Positions 35,113 to 44,152 of a stretch of DNA of 64,000 nucleotides are shown here, piece by piece. How positions within the stretch are numbered: position 1 is the first letter of the stretch; each line of letters begins with the position of its first letter. This DNA is from CBIFVZ01 sp966185765. GTDB taxonomy: Bacteria > Pseudomonadota > Gammaproteobacteria > Enterobacterales > Enterobacteriaceae. The stretch covers positions 130,313 through 194,312 of the forward strand of contig CBIFVZ010000001.1 of NCBI GenBank assembly GCA_966185765.1. Direction: 5' to 3'. The translations under genes were made by a program, and so were the position numbers. Below the pieces are notes generated by a model. That model worked only from the letters and a program-made list of their open reading frames with translations. It ran no database searches and was not told the origin of the DNA.

Positions 35113-36270
35113 CTAGGCGAGCGGGCCACCCAGTACCGTTTCGCGGATCCCGGCCATGATCCTGTCGCCGGTTTCACTGCGCAGCTCGTTATACCAGTCG
35201 TGCGTTACCGCCATCTCTTTGCCGTGTGTCACATCGCAGCGCCTGCGTGCTTTTAGCACCAGGTCTTTCACCCGGAAGGCGCGCTTTTGCTGATAACGCA
35301 GCAGGGCATCTTCCACACCCAGCGAGTTTGTCTGCAACGCCATTGCCAGTACCACCGCGTCTTCCATCGCCGCACAACCGCCCTGGCCGATGTCTGGCGT
35401 GGTACTGTGTGCGGCATCTCCCAGTAGCGCAACACGCCCGCGCACCAGTTGTTCAAACGGATCGATGTCATGAATTTCCACACGGTTAATCGTTGCCGGG
35501 TCGAGTTGCATAATCAGCCTCTGCACCGGCGCGGCCCAGCCGCTGAAATAGCGTTGTAAATCGGCGCGTGCGCTTTCCCGGTCTTGCGCCAGCCCCTTAG
35601 GTAGCGGCACGTCAAAGAAAAAGTAAAAGCGGTTACCTGCTACCGGCATCAGCGAGACGCGCTTACCTTCGCCCACATACGTGGTCCACTGCCGGGCAGG
35701 GGCGATAGCTTCATCAATGTCTATCAGCCCGTTCCAGTTAACGTAGCCTGCGTAGCGGCGCTCGGTCGAATAACCCAGTACCTGCGGGCGCACCACGGAA
35801 TGGGTGCCGTCGGCGGCAATCAGCACATCGCCGTGGGCCACATGACCGCTTTCAAACCAGGCGGTAACACCGTGCGCATCCTGCTCAACGCGCACCACGC
35901 GCTGGCCAAAGTGTACTTCGCTGCGACCATAGTTTTGCAGCAGCATATCCTGAAGCGCTGCGCGTGCTACCGGAAAAGGGCGCTCGCCTACGCTTTTGAC
36001 CAGCGGCTCCAGGCTGAATTCGGTCAGCGTTTGCCCGCGCAGATGTTCGCGATACGCCATGCTCTCCATACGCCCGCCTGAGGCCTGAAGTTGCGCTTTC
36101 ATCCCCAGCCAGTTGAGGCATTTTACGCCGTTAGGCCAGATCGATATCGCGGCGCCCACGGGTTTAATCTCTTTCACCGCTTCATAGACTTCGGTGTCAA
36201 TACCACAGCGTTTAAGCGCGATGGCTGCGCTCAGGCCGCCAATGCCGCCGCCGGTAATAATTGCTTTCAT
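35113..36270 (-). CDS. hpxO: FAD-dependent urate hydroxylase HpxO
   Basis: A 385-residue flavin monooxygenase that turns urate into 5-hydroxyisourate in purine use. It has the N-terminal FAD-binding GGGIGGLSAAIALKRCG, the DG motif (IAADGTHSVVRP) and GRVALLGDAAHSTTPDIGQG. The length and sequence match Klebsiella HpxO (384 residues). GAGGAG precedes the ATG. The other hpx genes of the Klebsiella purine cluster are not next to it, so later steps must be elsewhere or missing. Not present at this position in E. coli. Confidence 0.92.
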   Translation of the reverse strand: MKAIITGGGIGGLSAAIALKRCGIDTEVYEAVKEIKPVGAAISIWPNGVKCLNWLGMKAQLQASGGRMESMAYREHLRGQTLTEFSLEPLVKSVGERPFPVARAALQDMLLQNYGRSEVHFGQRVVRVEQDAHGVTAWFESGHVAHGDVLIAADGTHSVVRPQVLGYSTERRYAGYVNWNGLIDIDEAIAPARQWTTYVGEGKRVSLMPVAGNRFYFFFDVPLPKGLAQDRESARADLQRYFSGWAAPVQRLIMQLDPATINRVEIHDIDPFEQLVRGRVALLGDAAHSTTPDIGQGGCAAMEDAVVLAMALQTNSLGVEDALLRYQQKRAFRVKDLVLKARRRCDVTHGKEMAVTHDWYNELRSETGDRIMAGIRETVLGGPLA

Positions 36271-36381
36271 CGTTGTCTCCTCAGGTTACAACAATGTTAA
36301 GCAAACGGCATGCCAGCGTTATCGCGCTGATTTCAGGTCTTTTTCACCACAATGGGGAGCGCCTATGGTGCAAGGCCAGGT

Positions 36382-36777
36382 TTATGCACCGTAATACATC
36401 CCTTCGAGTTTCATACCGTCAGGATCAAGAAAGAACACGGCATAATAGTCTTCGTAATATTCGCCAGCCGGATCAACAATAGTGACGTTATGCTGCGTAA
36501 GCCATGCCTGTAGTGAATCCACATCCGCGCGGTTGCGTAGACTCCAGGCATAATGGTGAAAGCCCGGATCGCCTTTACGATAAGGATGTTTACCTCCCTG
36601 CGCATCGGCAGCGGCAATCCATAGCCGGGTTTTGCCATTGGTCCAGCCTGCCATGTCCGGGTAATCCCCCAACACGTCAAACCCAAGAAATGCCAGCAAT
36701 TGTGAATAAAACTGCCGCGAGCGGTCAAAATCGCTCACCGACAGCACCAGATGGTCGACACCAGTAACCTCAGGCAT
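36382..36777 (-). CDS. VOC-family (glyoxalase fold) protein
   Basis: A 131-residue protein with paired beta-alpha-beta-beta-beta modules: VDHLVLSVSDFDRSRQFYSQ at the N-terminus and FFLDPDGMKLEGMYY at the C-terminus. His8, a His in GFHHYAWS and Glu in KLEGMYY are likely metal ligands. AGGAG precedes the ATG. It follows the same direction as hpxO and lies 112 bp upstream of it. The substrate is unknown; dioxygenase, lyase and resistance roles all occur in this fold. Confidence 0.85.
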   Translation of the reverse strand: MPEVTGVDHLVLSVSDFDRSRQFYSQLLAFLGFDVLGDYPDMAGWTNGKTRLWIAAADAQGGKHPYRKGDPGFHHYAWSLRNRADVDSLQAWLTQHNVTIVDPAGEYYEDYYAVFFLDPDGMKLEGMYYGA

Positions 36778-36887
36778 ATCTGTCTCCTGTTATAGGGCTG
36801 CAATTGAGTATGGACCCGTATGCCGCTGGCAACAGGCGCAGCGGAGCGTTAATCTTATGCAATGGCACAGCAAGTTATGGAGAGACG

Positions 36888-37460
36888 GTGCAACCGAAAC
36901 ACAACTGGCAGGATGAAACGGTAGTTGCCGACGCACACCTGAGCCTGCATTCCGTGAATGAGCGTTTTCTGGAACCGCTGTTTACGCTGATTCAGCGCAA
37001 TAAAGCCTGGCTCCAGCAGTCAATGGACTGGCCGCAGTACGTTAATAAACCTGAAGATACGCTCAAAACGCTGCGCGCCAATTACCTGCTGCACCATCGA
37101 GGGTTCAGCAAAATGTTTATGCTGGTGCTCGATGGCGAACTGGTCGGCGTGTTTTCATTTAACCAAATGGAGGCGGCGAGCCGGGCGGCATACATTGGCT
37201 ACTGGATTGATAAAGGGGCGCAGGGGAAGGGCGTTGTCTCGCGTGCGCTGAAGGCAGTTATAAAAAAATACGTGCAGGAGGGAACGGTACGGCGCTTTGT
37301 CATCCGCTGTATTGTGACCAACGAGGCCAGCAACCGTGTGGCGCTGCGTAACGGCTTTATGCTCGAAGGGCGTCTGCGTCAGGCTGAATACCTCAACGGT
37401 GAGTTTCACGATCAGAATATTTATGCACGCATTGTCGAAAGCGCTCAGACAATGCCGTAA
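36888..37460 (+). CDS. rimL: Ribosomal-protein-serine N-acetyltransferase RimL
   Basis: About 190 residues of GNAT fold, matching E. coli RimL (179 residues): LFTLIQRNKAWLQQSMDWPQ, AYIGYWIDKGAQGKG for acetyl-CoA binding, and NRVALRNGFMLEGRLRQAEY. RimL acetylates the N-terminus of ribosomal protein L12 to give L7. The frame is open from 36804, but similarity begins near 36920. I choose the GTG at 36888, which has GGAGAG upstream. Its 3' end overlaps convergent ydcK by 16 bp. Confidence 0.9.
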   Translation: MQPKHNWQDETVVADAHLSLHSVNERFLEPLFTLIQRNKAWLQQSMDWPQYVNKPEDTLKTLRANYLLHHRGFSKMFMLVLDGELVGVFSFNQMEAASRAAYIGYWIDKGAQGKGVVSRALKAVIKKYVQEGTVRRFVIRCIVTNEASNRVALRNGFMLEGRLRQAEYLNGEFHDQNIYARIVESAQTMP

Positions 37461-38422
37461 AACGGCATACGCGTGATGTGCCGATCGCCATTGAATACTT
37501 TGTCGCCCTGAATCTGAATAGCCTCACCAGCGCAGGCCTCAATGCAGGCACGTTCGCTGACGCTGACATGGTCCTGTAGCAATACATTGCCGCAGATGCG
37601 TGCCTGACCGCTTATATCAACGTGATTATCCAGCTGAAGCGGCCCACCGATTAGCACCGCATCGTCACAAACAGTAACGTGATGTTTAAACAGGCAATTG
37701 CCCTCAACGCGGGCGTTGCCTGATATGCGGGTGCTGTAGCGCAGAGTGGGCGTCTCATCCAGCCCGCGCCCGGCAATAACCCGAGCGTGGCCGTACACCT
37801 GGGCGCAGTCGCACAGCCAGACATCGTTTTCTTCATTGCCTTCAATAATGGCGTGGCCGTAGACCTCGGCACGGTGCTCAATAAAGGCGTAGCTTACCAG
37901 CGCGCTACCGTAAATCTGAGACTGGTGAACGACCCGCGAGGCATGCACGCTGGCGCGATCGGCAATGCGCAGGCGTTGCTCGCTGTCTGCCGTCAGGCCT
38001 TGCAGGGCAAGAATGTCGCAATCACTCACGTGGGCCACATCGCCAATAAAACAGCGCCCGCTGATGCGACTGGCGCGCACGGTCGCATGCCCGGTGATAT
38101 GGGCGCGGTGACCAATGCGTGAAGCATCTACGGTTGCATTGCCGTCCACCCGCGCACCGTGGTTGAGCACGCACTCGCCGGTCAGAATGGCGTCTTCGGC
38201 AACACTCGCGTCGCCGTAAAGCAGACTGTTTTCGTCGTAAATCCAGCAGCGGCCATGTTGGCTTAGTTGCGACTCCTGTTCCAGCCAGCCACCCACAGAG
38301 CCTGCCTTGACGTCGGCAAAATCATGCAGTGCCTCAATCTGGCGCAGCCAGAGCGTACGTCGGGTATCACCATCTTCAACCTGGAACGGGCGTGGCTCAG
38401 GCCGTAGCCGGAATTTGTGCAT
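37445..38422 (-). CDS. ydcK: YdcK, hexapeptide-repeat protein
   Basis: A 325-residue protein, one residue from E. coli YdcK (326). Most of it consists of imperfect six-residue turns (SRISGRCFIGDVAHVSDCDI, HAIIEGNEENDVWLCD), which form a left-handed beta-helix. The function is unknown; the fold often carries acyltransferases, but a catalytic histidine is not obvious. Gene order rimL>ydcK<tehAB is as in E. coli. Confidence 0.92.
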   Translation of the reverse strand: MHKFRLRPEPRPFQVEDGDTRRTLWLRQIEALHDFADVKAGSVGGWLEQESQLSQHGRCWIYDENSLLYGDASVAEDAILTGECVLNHGARVDGNATVDASRIGHRAHITGHATVRASRISGRCFIGDVAHVSDCDILALQGLTADSEQRLRIADRASVHASRVVHQSQIYGSALVSYAFIEHRAEVYGHAIIEGNEENDVWLCDCAQVYGHARVIAGRGLDETPTLRYSTRISGNARVEGNCLFKHHVTVCDDAVLIGGPLQLDNHVDISGQARICGNVLLQDHVSVSERACIEACAGEAIQIQGDKVFNGDRHITRMPFYGIV

Positions 38423-38546
38423 GATTTTCTCTCGTTATCTGCTCCTGTTGTTAACAGTAGCAAATTTTACGACTGGCCCGCTGCTGGCAATCATCCTGGA
38501 AATTCCATAAAATGCATTTTAAATATTATTTAAAAAGTTAAACAAA

Positions 38547-38753
38547 ATGCGTAATGCAACGCCGACTTACGGGCGTATGACACAGAATCTACCGGCCGGG
38601 TGGCATCTCTGGTGGCTGGCGTTGCCTTTACTCGTCTTCTCAAATTTGTTCAGTGGGCTGCCGATCGTGCGCACGATTATTCTGCCGGGGCAGGGTAAAC
38701 TGTGCAGCCACGAACGGTATCCCGCGAATGCACCACAAAAGGAACCCTTATGA
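38547..38753 (+). pseudogene. tehA: tehA relic with large internal deletion
   Basis: A 68-codon open frame directly before tehB. Residues MTQNLPAG (from 38577) resemble the start of TehA (LNLPAGYFG). The following WLALPLLVFSNLFSG, PIVRTIILPGQGKL and HER resemble its last segment (LAVPLFIFTNF, LLIRTFALLMQGKL, TER). About 260 residues holding nine of the ten membrane segments are missing between them. This looks like an in-frame internal deletion of the tellurite/C4-dicarboxylate-type channel gene, leaving its ends and the tehB junction. A short membrane peptide could still be made. Confidence 0.7.
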
Positions 38754-39346
38754 CCGCGCGCGATGAAAATTACTTTACCGAAAAATATGGCCTGACCCGC
38801 ACGCACTCAGAAGTGCTGAACGCCGCCGGGATCGTGCCCCCTGGCCGTGCGCTGGATTTGGGCTGTGGCAATGGCCGCAACAGCCTGTATCTGGCGGCTA
38901 ACGGTTTTGATGTTACGGCCTGGGATCGCAATAGTATGAGCATTGACAATCTGCGCCGCATTGTTAGCGCAGAAGGGCTGGAGGGTATGCTGCGCAGCGA
39001 TATTGTCGACCTGGATACGGTGAAATTTGACGGCGAGTACGACTTTATTCTTTCCACCGTAGTGATGATGTTTCTGCAACCGCAAACCATTCCCGGGCTG
39101 ATTGACAACATGCAGCGCACCACCCGCAGCGGTGGCTATAACCTGATTGTCGCGGCGATGGATACCGAGGACTACCCCTGCACGGTAGGTTTCCCGTTTG
39201 CTTTTCGTACCGGTGAGCTAAAGCGCTACTACGCAGGCTGGGAGCTTATTAAATACAACGAAGACGTGGGTGAACTGCACCGCACCGATGCCAACGGCAA
39301 CCGTATCAAACTGCGTTTTGCGACCCTGCTGGCGCGCAAGGCGTAA
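38750..39346 (+). CDS. tehB: Tellurite methyltransferase TehB
   Basis: A 198-residue SAM-dependent methyltransferase, nearly identical to E. coli TehB (197): DENYFTEKYGLTRTHSEVL, motif I LDLGCGNGRNSLYLAANG, and EDVGELHRTDANGNRIKLRF. It methylates tellurite/selenium species. AAGGAA 5 nt before the ATG. It overlaps the end of the tehA relic by 4 bp, the original tehAB junction. Loss of tehA leaves tehB alone. Confidence 0.95.
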   Translation: MTARDENYFTEKYGLTRTHSEVLNAAGIVPPGRALDLGCGNGRNSLYLAANGFDVTAWDRNSMSIDNLRRIVSAEGLEGMLRSDIVDLDTVKFDGEYDFILSTVVMMFLQPQTIPGLIDNMQRTTRSGGYNLIVAAMDTEDYPCTVGFPFAFRTGELKRYYAGWELIKYNEDVGELHRTDANGNRIKLRFATLLARKA

Positions 39347-39420
39347 AAACGAGCGCCAGCCTAACCCTGCCGTTGCCTGAGGGCGGGCCATAAACTCAGA
39401 AAACCCCGAAAGTACCCGCA

Positions 39421-39449
39421 AAAGCGCCACTCAACTGGCGCTTTTCCTT
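39421..39449 (+). terminator. Terminator after tehB
   Basis: AGCGCCA-ctcaac-TGGCGCT followed by TTTCCTT, about 75 bp beyond the tehB stop. Confidence 0.75.
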
Positions 39450-39525
39450 CTCAATACCGCTCACGCCAAAACCTCCACGCTATTACATCTATACTGAAAC
39501 GTTTTGCGCCAGTGGAGGAAGCCCG

Positions 39526-40629
39526 ATGGACTACTTTGAGAAAATCAACGTTCTGCCTCTCGTGATGTCGGTCCCGTTCTGGACCCGTATTGCCACCGTT
39601 ATCATTGTTACGCTGCTCGTATACTGGCTGATTAATAAGCTGCTGAAGTTGTTGCACAAAACCATTCTTTCCTGGAATGAAGAGGCAAAGGGCGTCAGCC
39701 GCTACCGCTTTATCCTGTTTGACATGCTTAACCGCACCAATCGGTTTTTGATTTTTATCGCCGCGTTCTTGTTCAGTTTGCGCTTTGTCGATCTCCCGCA
39801 AAACCTCGCCAGTACCATTTCTCACGCCTGGTTTTTGGTGCTGGCCATACAAGTGGCTATCTGGCTCGATCAGGCGGTACTTTCATGGATGCAGCGCTTG
39901 CTGTATAAGCCTGGCATCAATCGCAACCCGGTGACGCTGGTTATTCTTGGCGTGATGCTGCGTGTACTGGTGTGGTCAGTGATGTTGCTGTCGATTCTCG
40001 CCAATGCCGGGGTGGATATCACCGCACTTATCGCCAGTCTCGGGGTAGGCGGTATTGCCATAGCCCTTGCCGTGCAGACGGTACTGAGCGATGTCTTTGC
40101 TTCACTGTCTATCGGGTTTGATAAGCCATTTGAAATTGGGGATTTTATTGTTTTTAACGATGTCTCCGGCACCATTGAACATATCGGTCTGAAGACAACG
40201 CGCATTCGCAGCCTGAGCGGGGAGCAAATTGTCTGTGCCAACGCAATATTGCTGCAACAGACTATTCATAACTACAAACGTATGCAGACCCGGCGCATTG
40301 TCTTTACTTTTGGCGTCTCGCCTGCCACACCGCCCCATAAACTGCGCCTGATTGGCGATATGGTGAAGAAGATAATTGTTGATTTGGGTGAAACTCAGTT
40401 CGATCGTGCGCACTTTCTGGCGTTTGACCAGGACAGGTTAACGTTTGAAGTGGTGCATATCGTTAATACGGCAGATTACAACAAGTACATGGATTTACAG
40501 CAGGAAATCAACATTCGCCTGATGGAGCAACTGGAGGCTAACGGTATTCAGCTGGCACTGCCGAGTATGATTCTGATGCCGCAAAAAGCGAAGACGCCGA
40601 ACCCACGCGGCGAGGCCGTAAGCGTGTAA
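39526..40629 (+). CDS. MscS-family mechanosensitive channel
   Basis: A 367-residue membrane protein with about four to five N-terminal segments and the MscS pore-lining helix GVDITALIASLGVGGIAIAL. The beta domain follows (FDKPFEIGDFIVFNDVSGTI, then EHIGLKTTRIRSLSGEQIV), and the C-terminal mixed domain ends in LALPSMILMPQK. It would open under membrane tension to release solutes after osmotic downshock. GGAGGAA precedes the ATG. The length resembles YnaI/MscK-less short homologues but I do not assign a symbol. Confidence 0.9.
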   Translation: MDYFEKINVLPLVMSVPFWTRIATVIIVTLLVYWLINKLLKLLHKTILSWNEEAKGVSRYRFILFDMLNRTNRFLIFIAAFLFSLRFVDLPQNLASTISHAWFLVLAIQVAIWLDQAVLSWMQRLLYKPGINRNPVTLVILGVMLRVLVWSVMLLSILANAGVDITALIASLGVGGIAIALAVQTVLSDVFASLSIGFDKPFEIGDFIVFNDVSGTIEHIGLKTTRIRSLSGEQIVCANAILLQQTIHNYKRMQTRRIVFTFGVSPATPPHKLRLIGDMVKKIIVDLGETQFDRAHFLAFDQDRLTFEVVHIVNTADYNKYMDLQQEINIRLMEQLEANGIQLALPSMILMPQKAKTPNPRGEAVSV

Positions 40630-40831
40630 TGCGCCGTAAACCGCAGCACATTTAAGGCTTTTTAAGAAATCAGCACGCGGCAAAACAGGATAAAATCCGC
40701 GAAAGATAGGTGGTTATCAACGACGTTTTGCGGTTTTTTTCAATCTACAGGGATAAATTGCGGTCTGCGTGGGGTGAACGTCCTGCGCAGGTATGCGTAC
40801 CAGGTATGGGTTATCAGGGGAGTCAGGCGAA

Positions 40832-42325
40832 ATGAAAGGAATACGTGCGCAACAAGAGAAGAGTGTGATAGCTCTGCGCCAGGCGGTTACAGCCCTGATG
40901 AACAGCGGCAAGTACCAGGAAGCATTAAAGAAAATACAAAGTCGGCTGCTGTTTGGGCCAAAAGATGAGTGGCTGGCAGTGGAAGCGGCGCGCTGCTGTC
41001 GCAGATTGGGCAAACAGGATGAGGCACAGCGCTATTACAGCCAGGCACTGAGAATCACGCCAGATAATGCCGGCGCGCTTAACGGTCTTGGGTTGATTCA
41101 CTATGAGCGTGGTAATCACGAAGAAGCCGAAAACTGCTACCGTAAGGCGCTCGCCAGCATCAGTAACTACCCGGCGTGCCGCAATAACTATGGTGTGTTG
41201 CTACACAAAATGGACCGTTTTGAAGAGGCGGCGGCGCAGTATGAAGCCGCACTGGCAAGCGAGCCGGATTATGATGACGCACGCTATGGTCTGGCGTCTG
41301 TTTACGGACAAATCCAGCGGCTTGAGGAGGCTGAAAAGCATTTACGCTGTATCCTTGCTCGCAACCCTCAGGACACGCGCAGCAGCACAGTGTTAGGCAT
41401 GGTGTTAATGCAGCGTGGTCAGCATCAGGAAGGGTGGGATTTATATCGCGGGCGTTACAGTGAGAGCAACCCTTACCAGTTTGTGAAACGACCAGCGTTT
41501 AACTCGCCGTACTGGCAGGGCGAAGACCTGCACGGTAAGTCGATAATGGTGCATCGTGAGCAGGGGCTGGGTGATGAAATTCAGTTCAGCCGCTACGTCA
41601 GTCGCCTCAAACGTGAAAAGGGGGCAAAGGCGGTGTATCTGGTGTGCACGAAAAGCGCGCTACCGCTGTTACGCCAGCTGCCGGATGTCGATGGCGTTAT
41701 TGCTCAGGAGCCTGGCAACGAGATCCCCTTTTTTGATTACTGGGTGATGTTGTTGGACTTGCCGCTGTACTTCTGTGAAACACCCGCGCCATTTGCGCTG
41801 ATGCCGCCGTATTTCTCTGCCTGTGAAGATGCTATCCAGCGCTGGCCGCTGCCAGCGGGAAAACTGTGTGTAGGCGTGGTATGGAAAGGGTCAACAGGAC
41901 ATGACAAAGACCGCTTTCGTTCTTTGCCGGGGCTTGAGACGCTGCGCCCATTGTTCAGCGTACCGGGAATAGCGTGGATAAGCCTGCAAAAAGGTGCCGG
42001 TGAAGAAGAGGCGCGCAATCCGCCTGCGGGAATATCCTTGCTGGCGCTGGGACATCAGATACAGGATTACACCGACACGGCGGCCATTATTGCCCAGCTC
42101 AGTCTGGTTATTACCGTAGATACGTCGGTAGCGCACCTTGCAGGCGCTATGGACAAACCCTGCTGGACGCTGATTTCCTCTTTTTGCACAGACTGGCGCT
42201 GGCGCGACGGGCAGGATACTACGCACTGGTATCCCGCTATGCGTCTGTTGCGTGGTGATGCTCAGGGGAACTGGGAACCCGCCATTATGCGTATGCGTGA
42301 AGCATTGCTGGCGATGGTGAGTTAG
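40832..42325 (+). CDS. TPR protein with C-terminal glycosyltransferase-like (GT-B) domain
   Basis: About 497 residues. Residues 10-215 are six or so tetratricopeptide repeats (LNGLGLIHYERGNHEEAENC, AACRNNYGVLLHKMD-type units). From about 230 on, the sequence resembles the heptosyltransferase/family 9 GT-B fold: HREQGLGDEIQFSRYVSRLK, VGVVWKGSTGHDKDRFRSL, LVITVDTSVAHLAGAMDKPCW. Such TPR-GT fusions occur in bacterial surface glycosylation, but the acceptor is unknown. I chose the ATG at 40832, with GGGGAG about 10 nt upstream; an ATG at 40793 would add 13 residues. It stands alone between mscS and ydcO. Confidence 0.82.
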   Translation: MKGIRAQQEKSVIALRQAVTALMNSGKYQEALKKIQSRLLFGPKDEWLAVEAARCCRRLGKQDEAQRYYSQALRITPDNAGALNGLGLIHYERGNHEEAENCYRKALASISNYPACRNNYGVLLHKMDRFEEAAAQYEAALASEPDYDDARYGLASVYGQIQRLEEAEKHLRCILARNPQDTRSSTVLGMVLMQRGQHQEGWDLYRGRYSESNPYQFVKRPAFNSPYWQGEDLHGKSIMVHREQGLGDEIQFSRYVSRLKREKGAKAVYLVCTKSALPLLRQLPDVDGVIAQEPGNEIPFFDYWVMLLDLPLYFCETPAPFALMPPYFSACEDAIQRWPLPAGKLCVGVVWKGSTGHDKDRFRSLPGLETLRPLFSVPGIAWISLQKGAGEEEARNPPAGISLLALGHQIQDYTDTAAIIAQLSLVITVDTSVAHLAGAMDKPCWTLISSFCTDWRWRDGQDTTHWYPAMRLLRGDAQGNWEPAIMRMREALLAMVS

Positions 42326-42372
42326 AGAGCGATAATTTTGCGGCTGGCAGAGAGGTCAGCAGCCTTAATCAC

Positions 42373-43539
42373 TTAGCGCCGACGCACGCGGGTTAGCAGT
42401 GCGTAGCATACGCCGCCACCCACCAGCCCCCAGAAGGCTGAACTCACACCGTATAGCGTCAGCCCGGATGCGGTTATCAAAAAGGTGACAACGGCGGCGT
42501 CACGTTCAGTGTCATGCGCCAGCGCCTGATACAGGCTGCCGCCAAGCGTACTCAGCAGCGCCAGTCCAGCCAGAGTATGAATAAACGCCACGGGCAAGGC
42601 CGCCAGTAAAATAGCAATCCCACCGCCAAATACCCCGGCTATGAGATAGAACACGCCTGCCGCCGCCGCAGCCTGCCAGCGGCGCGCCGGGTCCGGGTGG
42701 GCTTCTTCACTCTGACAGATAGCGGCGGTAATGGCCGCAATACCCACCGAATACACGCCAAACGGTGCGAGCACCAGAGTGACCAGACCGGTTGTTGTCA
42801 TTAACGGCGAGACCGGCACGTTATAGCCTGCGGCCTTCAGCGCCGCCACGCCAGGCGCGTTTTGTGAGGCCATCGTCACCAGGAAAAAGGGCAGCCCAAT
42901 GCCAATGAGCGTGGTAAGACTAAAAGTCGGCGTGGTCCATACCGGCGCGGCAAATAGACTCATTGCGGGTTGTGTACTGACGTTGCCGCTAAAAATGGCA
43001 ACGCCCAGTCCGATTAGCAGCGCTACCGCCACCGCATAGCGCGGGACGCATACTTTCGTGATAAGCCAGCTTACCAGCATCGCCCCGCACATCAGTGCCT
43101 GATCGCTCAGGCCACTGAAGGTATCAAGCCCAAAACGCAGCAAAATCCCGGCCAGCATGGCGGCAGCGAGCGTGTGGGGAATAATACGCATCAGCCGCGC
43201 GAACAGGCCGGTCACACCACATACAACAATCAGTACAGCGGCAAAAATAAACACACCGACTGCTTCGCCGAGCGTGACACCATGCAGACTGGTTGCAAGC
43301 AGGGCAGCTCCGGGTGTGGACCATGCTGTTAACACCGGCGCACGGTAGCGCAGCGTCAGAAAAAGCGTACTGAGCCCCATTGCAAGGCCAAGCATGGTCA
43401 TCCAGCCCGCAATTTGCCCGGGTGTTGCGCCCGCTGCGGCTGCCGCTTGCCAGATAATGGCGGCGGAACTGGCATAGCCAACCAGCACGGCGATAAAGCC
43501 GGAAAAGAACGTGGGCAGAGGGACGGCAGATAAACGCAT
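42373..43539 (-). CDS. ydcO: YdcO, BenE-family membrane transporter
   Basis: A 388-residue membrane protein with about 12 segments, close in length to E. coli YdcO (391). It matches the benzoate transporter BenE family (FFSGFIAVLVGYASSAAII, LTAWSTPGAALLATS, TMASQNAPGVAALKAAGYN). The substrate is unproven. The long upstream frame from 43659 overlaps the ydcN promoter and lacks similarity; the start at 43539 fits the family. It is divergent from ydcN, as in E. coli. Confidence 0.92.
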   Translation of the reverse strand: MRLSAVPLPTFFSGFIAVLVGYASSAAIIWQAAAAAGATPGQIAGWMTMLGLAMGLSTLFLTLRYRAPVLTAWSTPGAALLATSLHGVTLGEAVGVFIFAAVLIVVCGVTGLFARLMRIIPHTLAAAMLAGILLRFGLDTFSGLSDQALMCGAMLVSWLITKVCVPRYAVAVALLIGLGVAIFSGNVSTQPAMSLFAAPVWTTPTFSLTTLIGIGLPFFLVTMASQNAPGVAALKAAGYNVPVSPLMTTTGLVTLVLAPFGVYSVGIAAITAAICQSEEAHPDPARRWQAAAAAGVFYLIAGVFGGGIAILLAALPVAFIHTLAGLALLSTLGGSLYQALAHDTERDAAVVTFLITASGLTLYGVSSAFWGLVGGGVCYALLTRVRRR

Positions 43540-43630
43540 GGCAGGCTCCGGTCGGGTGAGTCCGGCGACTATAGCACCGTGCGTTATAACGCACAAGACG
43601 CTACAATACGTCAAAAACAGGAGGGTTTTT

Positions 43631-44152
43631 ATGGACATAACCAGCAGAATGGCAAGCATACTCCGACAGCTACGTCAGGCCCGTAGCTGGAGTTTGACGC
43701 AGGCGGCAGAGCGCACCGGCGTGTCAAAAGCGATGCTCGGCCAGATTGAGCGCGGAGAATCCAGCCCGACGGTGGCCACGCTCTGGAAGATTGCCACCGG
43801 CTTTAACGTGCCGTTTTCAGCGTTTTTCAGCACTCAACTTCCAGCAACGGGTACGGCATCAACAGAGATGGTTGCTGTGCCGCTCTTTCCTTATGATGAA
43901 GCCCTGCGTTTTGATTTGCTGGCGGTAACGTTGCCTGCGGGGGCTTTGAGTGAATCATCACCCCATGAACGTGGGGTGATTGAACATGTGGTGGTGATTG
44001 AGGGCGTGCTGGAGATTGGTCAGCACGGCAACTGGCACAAACTACAGGCCGCAGAGGGTCTGCGTTTTGCAGGTGACATTGCCCATAGCTATCGCAACCT
44101 TAGCGCTGTGCCGTGTCACTTTCACTCACTGATTCATTACCCCCAGCGCTAG
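43631..44152 (+). CDS. ydcN: XRE-cupin regulator YdcN (SutR)
   Basis: A 173-residue protein with an N-terminal XRE helix-turn-helix (SWSLTQAAERTGVSKAMLGQ, IERGESSPTV) and a C-terminal cupin (HVVVIEGVLEIGQHGNWHKL ... HSYRNLSAVPCHFHSLIHYP). In E. coli this is SutR, a regulator of sulfur-use genes, divergent from ydcO. AGGAGG lies 6 nt before the ATG. The 3' end overlaps the convergent gene on the minus strand by 53 bp. Confidence 0.92.
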   Translation: MDITSRMASILRQLRQARSWSLTQAAERTGVSKAMLGQIERGESSPTVATLWKIATGFNVPFSAFFSTQLPATGTASTEMVAVPLFPYDEALRFDLLAVTLPAGALSESSPHERGVIEHVVVIEGVLEIGQHGNWHKLQAAEGLRFAGDIAHSYRNLSAVPCHFHSLIHYPQR

